Assembly: GCA_023391335.1 (NCBI GenBank)
Contig: JAEWBG010000026.1
Coordinates: 1 to 9,500 of the forward strand
DNA: 9,500 bases
Direction of reading: 5' to 3'
Origin: Pseudomonadota bacterium
Lineage (GTDB): Bacteria; Pseudomonadota; Gammaproteobacteria; Steroidobacterales; Steroidobacteraceae
This document shows positions 4,691-9,500 of the stretch, piece after piece. The notes under the pieces were generated by a model. That model searched no databases, had not been told where the DNA came from, and saw only the letters and a program-made list of their open reading frames with translations. Within the stretch, counting starts at the first letter, position 1; every line of letters starts with the position of its first letter. Position numbers and translations under genes: made by a program.

Positions 4691-6313
4691 TCACGCGCCC
4701 ACCACCTGAGAATTCGTCGCACTCGCCCAGGCATAACGGGAGCGGCCCGATTGTTTGGCGTCGTACATCGCAGAATCAGCGGCGCCCAACAGCGAACGGA
4801 TGGTCATGCGTTTTGGATCGAACGTGGCAACGCCGATACTCACCCCCACTTTCGCGCGGTCGCCATTCGAGAGTGCAATCGGTTCGCCGATTCGCTCGAT
4901 GATTCTGGCAATGAGTGCGTTGATGGCAGGAACATCCTCGAGCGTCGTAGCGAGCACGAATTCATCGCCACCCAATCGCGCGACCATGTCCGACGGACGC
5001 ACTGACGACTGCAACCGCAATGCGACCGTGCGCAGAACTTGGTCGCCCGCTTCGTGACCGTAGGTGTCGTTGACCTCCTTGAACCAGTCGAGGTCCATCA
5101 ACATGAGAGTGACGGTTCCGGCACGCGACGCGACATTCTCGGCCAGAATCTTCTTGAGCACTTGCTCCATCCCGCGACGATTCAACAGACCGGTCAAAGA
5201 ATCGCGTTCGGCCAACGCGAGTGCATCGGCTTCCGCGCGTTTGCGGGCGGTGATGTCCTGAGCCATACCCTGAAACCGATTGGCATCGATTGGCTGCAGG
5301 AACACGTTCAGCCACTTCGATGACGTGCCATCGCGTTTGATCTCGAAGTCTTCAGACACGGCCCCATTCGACTCCCGGCTGCGCGCAAGCAACAAGCGAA
5401 TGCGCGCCGCGTGAGGTGCGAGCAGCGAATCTAACTTCAGCGCAGGAGCGTCCGTGCGACGCACCGGCGAGAACTCCAGTTCACGGGCAAGCGCCGGATT
5501 CCACGACATCAATTGCGCATTGGAGTCGATGACGAAGATGCCGCAGTCTGCGTTCTCGAAAATCGAACGCAATTGCCGTTCGCTGCGCTCGCGCTCTTGG
5601 CGTTGATGACGTTCACTAGCCAGCAAGGTAACGAACCGCGAAATGAGCGTATTCGTATCGCGCGCCAAACGGCCGATCTCGTTCTGCTCATCGCGCGGCG
5701 GAATTCTGAGCTGCTGGCCGGTCTCGATCTGCAATTGGTGCAGCTCATTGGACATGCGAGTAATCGGTCGTACGATCGATCGCAATACCACGAGCGCAAC
5801 CAATGCTGTCAATGCAGCCGTCTGGAGAAACAGGACCAGAGCCGAGAATGCCGAGAACGCGTACGCCTGGGACCGAATCTCATCGCCCGCCGGAATCAGC
5901 ACCAGCTCTCCAACGATCTCGTGAGCATCGAAGGGCGACACGATCTTGCGCGCCACGACACGGGAGGATTTGGACGGACGGACGTCGCGCGCTGTGTTGT
6001 CCAGCACCTCCAATGCGCTGGAAATTTTCACGCCTGCAATCGCTTGGTTCTTCAGCAATCCGAGCGCCACTTCGTGCGCGAGTGCCTTGTCGCCGACGTA
6101 GCACGCCACGCTCACTGTGTTTTGAACCGTCGATGCGAGCTGCTCGACCTGCGCATTCAGGCGACTCGTCTCATGCCGGTGCGCAAAGATCGCAGCCGCA
6201 CCCGCGAACAGCAAACCGATGCCGCAACTGAATACGACCACGAGCAGCGCGGTGCGCGTCGCAACACCGTGCCGGTAGCGGAAGACGAACCGCTGGATGC
6301 GTTCAATCGACAA
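4691..6313 (-). CDS. Membrane diguanylate cyclase: periplasmic sensor-HAMP-PAS-GGDEF
   Basis: Makes cyclic di-GMP from two GTP at the inner membrane (540 residues). Transmembrane helices lie at about 21-44 and 152-178. The periplasmic loop (about 45-150) has the pattern of a CHASE8-type sensor (LASTVQNTVSVACYVGD). HAMP follows at about 178-230, then PAS at about 246-357, and GGDEF from about 361. The catalytic motif GGDEF (448-452) is intact, with metal-binding Asp407 in MDLDWFKEVND. The inhibitory I-site RPSD (439-442) sits exactly five residues before GGDEF, so product feedback is expected. There is no EAL domain. The only plausible start is TTG at 6313; it overlaps the upstream gene by 11 bases and lacks a clear ribosome site, so coupled translation is likely. 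It is the last gene of the porin operon. Its layout resembles YfiN (TpbB), with an added PAS domain. Confidence 0.93.
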   Translation of the reverse strand: MSIERIQRFVFRYRHGVATRTALLVVVFSCGIGLLFAGAAAIFAHRHETSRLNAQVEQLASTVQNTVSVACYVGDKALAHEVALGLLKNQAIAGVKISSALEVLDNTARDVRPSKSSRVVARKIVSPFDAHEIVGELVLIPAGDEIRSQAYAFSAFSALVLFLQTAALTALVALVVLRSIVRPITRMSNELHQLQIETGQQLRIPPRDEQNEIGRLARDTNTLISRFVTLLASERHQRQERERSERQLRSIFENADCGIFVIDSNAQLMSWNPALARELEFSPVRRTDAPALKLDSLLAPHAARIRLLLARSRESNGAVSEDFEIKRDGTSSKWLNVFLQPIDANRFQGMAQDITARKRAEADALALAERDSLTGLLNRRGMEQVLKKILAENVASRAGTVTLMLMDLDWFKEVNDTYGHEAGDQVLRTVALRLQSSVRPSDMVARLGGDEFVLATTLEDVPAINALIARIIERIGEPIALSNGDRAKVGVSIGVATFDPKRMTIRSLLGAADSAMYDAKQSGRSRYAWASATNSQVVGA

Positions 6314-6734
6314 GTTCTAGGACCACTCTTACGCGTGAATCGACGTCCTTCTTGTCCAGGTACGCAATCGCACCTTTGTTTTCGGCCACCGCTTTGAGTG
6401 CGGCACTTGAATCCGGCACTTGTTGCGGAGGAGTTGCACGGCCGCTGAATAGCAGCCTTGCCCAGTATGCATTGATCTCCGGCACGGTCTTGCGCAGCAG
6501 CTTCTGATAAAACTCGCGCCGCTCAGCGGACTGCATCCCCATGTCCAATGGCAACGCCGTCACGCCCGTGGGCAGGTGACGATCGCGCGCCATGAATACA
6601 TCCGCCACCTGCGAGCGGGTCATCTGACGCACACCGCTTGCCGGGTTGACGACGACGACAATCTCGCCCGCCAGCGTGTTCGCAGCGAAACACGCGGCCA
6701 GCAAGAGCATCGCAAGTTGGAGAGAGATTCGCAT
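6303..6734 (-). CDS. Small periplasmic phosphate-binding-protein-like (PstS-type) protein
   Basis: A 143-residue exported protein. A signal peptide (MRISLQLAMLLLAACFAA, likely cleavage after ANTLA, residue 22) is followed by a PstS-like binding domain. VVVNPASGVRQMTRSQVADVFM, PLDM, R-E-F-Y-Q-K-L-L and W-A-R-L-L-F-S-G match single-domain relatives of the phosphate/molybdate-binding family. KGAIAYLDKKDVD near the C-terminus is the GxIGY-like motif of such proteins. It is about half the length of a full PstS and there is no ABC permease or ATPase nearby, so transport is unlikely. A sensory role, passing a periplasmic signal to the downstream cyclase, is my inference. It starts 4 bases after the porin stop and overlaps the cyclase start. 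No strong ribosome site is visible. Confidence 0.85.
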   Translation of the reverse strand: MRISLQLAMLLLAACFAANTLAGEIVVVVNPASGVRQMTRSQVADVFMARDRHLPTGVTALPLDMGMQSAERREFYQKLLRKTVPEINAYWARLLFSGRATPPQQVPDSSAALKAVAENKGAIAYLDKKDVDSRVRVVLELVD

Positions 6735-6738
6735 GGCG

Positions 6739-7983
6739 TTAGAACATGAAATCCAGAGCCATGCTGTAAACCCAGAAGCTGCGGTCCTTGAGCGGCCCAG
6801 GTTCCATGTTCAACAACACGGACGAGTCGGCGAAGTGCACGCGGTCGATCTGACCCTTCAATGCAAGACGCGGCATGAAGTCGTATCGCACGCCAGCTGC
6901 AATCGAATACTGGCGATCGCGCGCCGAATCTGTGGCGATGTCGAGCACCGCATTCAGCTGCGCAACTTGCGGGCTCGCGGCATCAGGTAGTCCGGTTTGC
7001 AGATTCGCTCGATCGTTCCACGCGGCCGAATAGCCGACGTAAGGCGTCACTGATCCGAAGCGATTGCCGATCGACAGCATTGCGACATCCGGCACGTCGA
7101 TCCCAGGTTGCGACGTGCGGCTGTGACTGTAGAGCAGCTGCGACTGCAACGAATCGATGCTGTACAGGATGCCGAACGTGTAGAAATCGACAGACCGATC
7201 TTTATACGAAAGCGCCTCCGCTGAACGCAGCGCCTCCGGGGTACCGATCTGGCGCAATGCACCTTGCAGCGGGGCCGCCGGTGATTCGTGCGCGAACTGA
7301 ACTCGCGCGGCACCGACGCGCACATCCAATCCCGCATGCGAATACTGCAAATGGCCGCCTAGAGCGCTGGATCCATCGAGATTGAAATGCGAGCGATCAT
7401 CGCTGACGGGTTTGCCGCGCAACCAGCCGCCATACACCTTCCCCTCCAGACGCTGATCGTCCCCGAGATCCATCCCGTATACGGCATCGGCACCGTCGAA
7501 GCGTTGCGCGAAGATGATTCCGAATACCTCGAGCGGCGGACGAATCATCATCGATGAATAGCCGACGCCGCGGGTGTCGGCAGTCATATAGATGTCCGCG
7601 CTCAGTCTCCCGACTCGCAACGCAAAGTCGTCGTTTGGACTGAATTTCAGTAAACCGAGATTGAGCTCGGGCTTGAGCTTCCCGTCGCGATAAAACGCCG
7701 TCTCCTGTTGAATGACCGCTTCCCATGCCGGGCTCAACTTCGCATTCAGCTGCAAGCCGAAGCGGGAGTCGGTGGTGAAGTCGATCTCGCCAGCCTGCGC
7801 GCCCCGCTCCTGCCAACCATCGCGGCGATATTCGATGCCTTGTTGATCGTGATAGAGCGCACCCACGGTGCCGTATCCGGCAATGGATATGTCCGATCCG
7901 GGTTCACCAATGGATACGGCGTCAGCTCGGCCCACGGCAACGAGCAGCACCGCGAGCAGTACTGAACAATCAAGTCGTCTCAT
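6739..7983 (-). CDS. Outer-membrane porin-like beta-barrel protein
   Basis: A 414-residue protein with a signal peptide (hydrophobic run VLLAVLLVAVG, likely cleavage near A-D-A, residue 22). The mature chain alternates polar and aromatic residues as in beta-barrels and ends in Y-S-M-A-L-D-F-M-F, the terminal Phe being the usual recognition signal for the BAM complex. The first strand IAGYGTVGALYH is typical of Gram-negative porins. It is the first gene of a three-gene operon with the periplasmic binding-domain protein and the diguanylate cyclase. The solute is unknown; phosphate or another anion is suggested only by the neighbour. The ATG at 7983 is preceded by a hairpin at 7991-8007 and no good ribosome site. 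Confidence 0.87.
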   Translation of the reverse strand: MRRLDCSVLLAVLLVAVGRADAVSIGEPGSDISIAGYGTVGALYHDQQGIEYRRDGWQERGAQAGEIDFTTDSRFGLQLNAKLSPAWEAVIQQETAFYRDGKLKPELNLGLLKFSPNDDFALRVGRLSADIYMTADTRGVGYSSMMIRPPLEVFGIIFAQRFDGADAVYGMDLGDDQRLEGKVYGGWLRGKPVSDDRSHFNLDGSSALGGHLQYSHAGLDVRVGAARVQFAHESPAAPLQGALRQIGTPEALRSAEALSYKDRSVDFYTFGILYSIDSLQSQLLYSHSRTSQPGIDVPDVAMLSIGNRFGSVTPYVGYSAAWNDRANLQTGLPDAASPQVAQLNAVLDIATDSARDRQYSIAAGVRYDFMPRLALKGQIDRVHFADSSVLLNMEPGPLKDRSFWVYSMALDFMF

Positions 7984-7990
7984 GATTCGT

Positions 7991-8007
7991 TAGTGCAGAA
8001 CGCACTA
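7991..8007. promoter_or_regulatory. Perfect inverted repeat in the porin 5' leader
   Basis: TAGTGC-AGAAC-GCACTA has a 6-bp stem and 5-nt loop, ending 7 bases before the porin ATG. It covers the place where a ribosome site would be, so it could be an operator or an RNA hairpin controlling initiation. Confidence 0.45.
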
Positions 8008-8037
8008 CATAGGTTCTGGTGTTTTCTAGCACGATCG

Positions 8038-8052
8038 CGGATTTGTGATCCG
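8038..8052. promoter_or_regulatory. Inverted repeat CGGAT-TTGTG-ATCCG in the divergent intergenic region
   Basis: A perfect 5-bp palindromic pair about 55 bp upstream of the porin start. On the minus strand a weak extended -10 (TGCTAGAAA, near 8022-8030) lies just downstream, so the repeat would overlap the -35 area and could be a regulator site. The -35 match itself is poor. Confidence 0.3.
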
Positions 8053-8328
8053 GCTCTACTACTGAAACCCGAGCAATTCAGGGCTCCCCTTAACGTGCAG
8101 ATCCAGACACGTTGCGCGTGGGGTGGAACTGCGTTTTCGAGCGCTTTTCTGAGCGTCACGCGTATGCTGACTTGCGGCGTTGGCGTGCGCGAGCGGATGC
8201 ATCACAGCCTTCGGAAGAGACTCATTCCCTGCGCGGTTTTCTTTTTGCGAACAGGGGCGAATACATCGACGAGCGCACACTTTTCGCCGGACCAACTCGT
8301 CCATCGCCTGATGCGTCGGTGAGTGAAT

Positions 8329-8359
8329 TTGGCAGTCGGCAGATGCAGTCGTCTAAGAT
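8329..8359 (+). promoter_or_regulatory. Candidate promoter placing transcription start at the exonuclease ATG
   Basis: TTGGCA (8329-8334) and TAAGAT (8354-8359) are 19 bases apart, longer than the optimum of 17. Transcription would begin about 7 bases after the -10, at or next to the ATG at 8366. That fits the absence of a ribosome site and would give a leaderless mRNA. Confidence 0.3.
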
Positions 8360-8365
8360 CGCAGC

Positions 8366-9196
8366 ATGCTGATCCACCTCATCGATGGCACCTACGAACT
8401 CTTCCGCCACTTCTACGGCCTGCGTCGTTTCAACAAAGGTCAGGACAAGCCATTCGGCGCTGTGGTGGGCGTCTTGAATACGGTATTGGAGACCATTGAA
8501 GGCGGAGCGACTCACGTCGGTGTCGCGACCGATCACGTCATCGAATCATTTCGGAACCCGCTCTGGGCTGGATACAAGACCGGCGACGGGATCGAGCCCG
8601 CTCTGTTGGCGCAGTTTCATCCACTGGAGAATGCATTGCGCACCATGGGCGTCACCGTGTGGCCGATGATTGAACTCGAGGCCGATGATGCGCTCGCATC
8701 GGCGGCGTATCTCGCCTCTCAGGATGATCGCGTCGAGAAGGTCTGCATCTGGACGCCCGATAAGGATTTGGCCCAATGCGTCAGCGGCGATCGCGTTGTG
8801 CAAATCGATCGCAAGTCCAAAGCGATCCGCAACGCCGTCGCCGTGCGCGAGAAATTCGGCGTCGACCCGGAATTCATTCCCGACTATCTGGCCTTGGTCG
8901 GCGATGCAGCCGACGGCTTCCCAGGGATCGAAGGCATCGGACCGAAGAGCGCAGCACGCCTCATCAACACCTACGGACATATCGAGGCGTTCCCGCCCAC
9001 TGTCCTTGGCGAACACATCGATGCGGCATTGCTGTTCAAAAAGCTGGCGACGCTGCGAACCGACGCGCCGCTGTTCAACAATGTTGACGAGTTGCGATGG
9101 AGCGGTCCGGCGCAGGGATTCGGGGCGCTCTGCACAGACATGCAAGCGGACCGGACCTTCGCTAGAGCAAGGAAGTTGCAGACTGTGCAGAACTGA
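8366..9196 (+). CDS. Stand-alone 5'-3' exonuclease / flap endonuclease
   Basis: A 276-residue nuclease homologous to the 5' nuclease domain of DNA polymerase I, without the polymerase part. It should remove 5' flaps or RNA primers in replication and repair. The carboxylates of the two-metal site can be read in order: Asp7 (LIDG), Asp56 (ATDH), Glu105/Asp107/Asp108 (EADDAL), Asp132/Asp134 (TPDKDL) and Asp180/Asp183 (GDAADGFPG). The helix-3-turn-helix GIEGIGPKSAARLI (188-200) binds the duplex. YKTGDG (70-75) aligns with the YKAGR motif of Taq polymerase, with the Arg replaced by Asp. Unlike E. coli Xni, which lacks the last pair of Asp, the full metal set is kept. Length is slightly above Xni. 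The ATG at 8366 has no clear ribosome site. Confidence 0.93.
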   Translation: MLIHLIDGTYELFRHFYGLRRFNKGQDKPFGAVVGVLNTVLETIEGGATHVGVATDHVIESFRNPLWAGYKTGDGIEPALLAQFHPLENALRTMGVTVWPMIELEADDALASAAYLASQDDRVEKVCIWTPDKDLAQCVSGDRVVQIDRKSKAIRNAVAVREKFGVDPEFIPDYLALVGDAADGFPGIEGIGPKSAARLINTYGHIEAFPPTVLGEHIDAALLFKKLATLRTDAPLFNNVDELRWSGPAQGFGALCTDMQADRTFARARKLQTVQN

Positions 9197-9242
9197 AGAA
9201 ACGTCAACGACACATTTCCCTCGCATTCTTACAGCGAGCTTC

Positions 9243-9259
9243 CTGCAGGCTTTCTGCAG
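9243..9259. terminator. Weak hairpin 3' of the exonuclease gene
   Basis: CTGCAG-GCTTT-CTGCAG forms a 6-bp stem 46 bases after the stop codon at 9194-9196. No U-tract follows, so it is at best a weak terminator or a transcript-end structure. Confidence 0.25.
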
Positions 9260-9439
9260 CGAACGAGCACAGAACTCTTATCGCCGCCGCCGAAAAGAGG
9301 ATTGGCGAGAGCGCACGCAGACGTGCAAGGCTTCAACAGAGTTGTTCACGACAGCTTCACAAGCGCGTCGATCACCCCCGCTGTCAGGATAGATGTCGCC
9401 TGTAACTGAAACCTCTGTGGGGGCGGAAGGCAGGAGAGA

Positions 9440-9500
9440 ATGGGAATTGCACAGGAGCGGCGTGAGTCGCTGGTTCGTCGATTGTTGAACGGTGAATCGG
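9440..9500 (+). CDS. Start of an unidentified gene running off the right edge
   Basis: An open frame begins MGIAQERRESLVRRLL at ATG 9440 and stays open to the end of the window (20 codons). An in-frame TGA at 9407-9409 lies upstream, and no ATG, GTG or TTG occurs between it and 9440, so this is the only possible start. CAGGAGAG at 9431-9438 supplies a ribosome site, although the spacing is short; AAGG at 9427-9430 is an alternative. The N-terminus is a charged, probably helical segment. I do not recognise the family from so little sequence. A CCCCC/GGGGG pairing (9375-9379 with 9419-9423) could fold the leader. Confidence 0.55.
   Translation, partial: MGIAQERRESLVRRLLNGES

Larger units (their letters stand above)
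7984..8365. other. Divergent intergenic region, porin operon versus exonuclease
   Basis: This stretch must hold the promoters of both the leftward porin operon and the rightward exonuclease gene. I see the two inverted repeats listed and the weak promoter candidate at 8329-8359. The reading frames that cross it on either strand show no family features, so I call no gene here. Confidence 0.55.

Noticed and set aside
5513..6397. 294-codon plus-strand frame opposite the diguanylate cyclase
   Set aside because: It is antisense to a well-supported GGDEF protein, has no recognisable motif and is rich in Arg, Cys and His as expected for a mirror frame in GC-rich DNA.
7993..8322. 109-codon plus-strand frame in the divergent region
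   Set aside because: No ribosome site or family motif, and it occupies the space needed for the two divergent promoters.
8546..9226. 226-codon minus-strand frame opposite the exonuclease
   Set aside because: The sense frame has every catalytic residue of the nuclease family; the antisense frame shows no domain.

Overview
The window reads as a moderately GC-rich Gram-negative chromosome, most likely a gammaproteobacterium of the Xanthomonadales/Steroidobacterales/Nevskiales kind. The support is an outer-membrane porin ending in Phe, signal-peptide proteins, a membrane diguanylate cyclase, and intergenic DNA crowded with REP-like hairpins and short tandem repeats. The taxon is an inference; no rRNA or marker protein is present.

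Layout, left to right. 1-448 has no gene and is built largely from tandem 7-nt repeats. 449-2615 (minus strand) is a two-gene unit: an M15-type zinc peptidase with a polycationic tail (2055-2615), then a cytoplasmic-looking alpha/beta-hydrolase lipase (449-2053), whose start lies one base after the peptidase stop. 2616-2946 is intergenic and holds a 14-bp palindrome and an inverted repeat made of 9-nt units. 2947-3501 (minus) is a secreted protein of unknown function that is probably truncated. 3502-4002 holds three different REP-like hairpin families and a perfectly spaced 88-bp tandem duplication. 4003-4281 (minus) is a small zinc-ribbon protein. 4282-4690 is gene-free and again carries heptanucleotide arrays. 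4691-7983 (minus) is a compact three-gene operon: porin, then a small periplasmic PstS-like binding domain, then a periplasmic sensor-HAMP-PAS-GGDEF diguanylate cyclase. 8366-9196 (plus, divergent) is a stand-alone 5'-3' exonuclease/flap endonuclease. A further plus-strand gene starts at 9440 and leaves the window.

Two signals stand out. The first is the porin / periplasmic binding protein / diguanylate cyclase operon. It has the logic of an envelope-to-c-di-GMP sensing module (outer membrane, periplasm, inner membrane), analogous in layout to YfiBNR but built from different parts. The second is the repeat landscape. Several unrelated-looking tandem arrays all have a 7-nt period, and repeat arrays sit at or within a few bases of the stop codons of three different minus-strand genes. 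This resembles the heptanucleotide STRR repeats of filamentous cyanobacteria, in an apparently proteobacterial setting.
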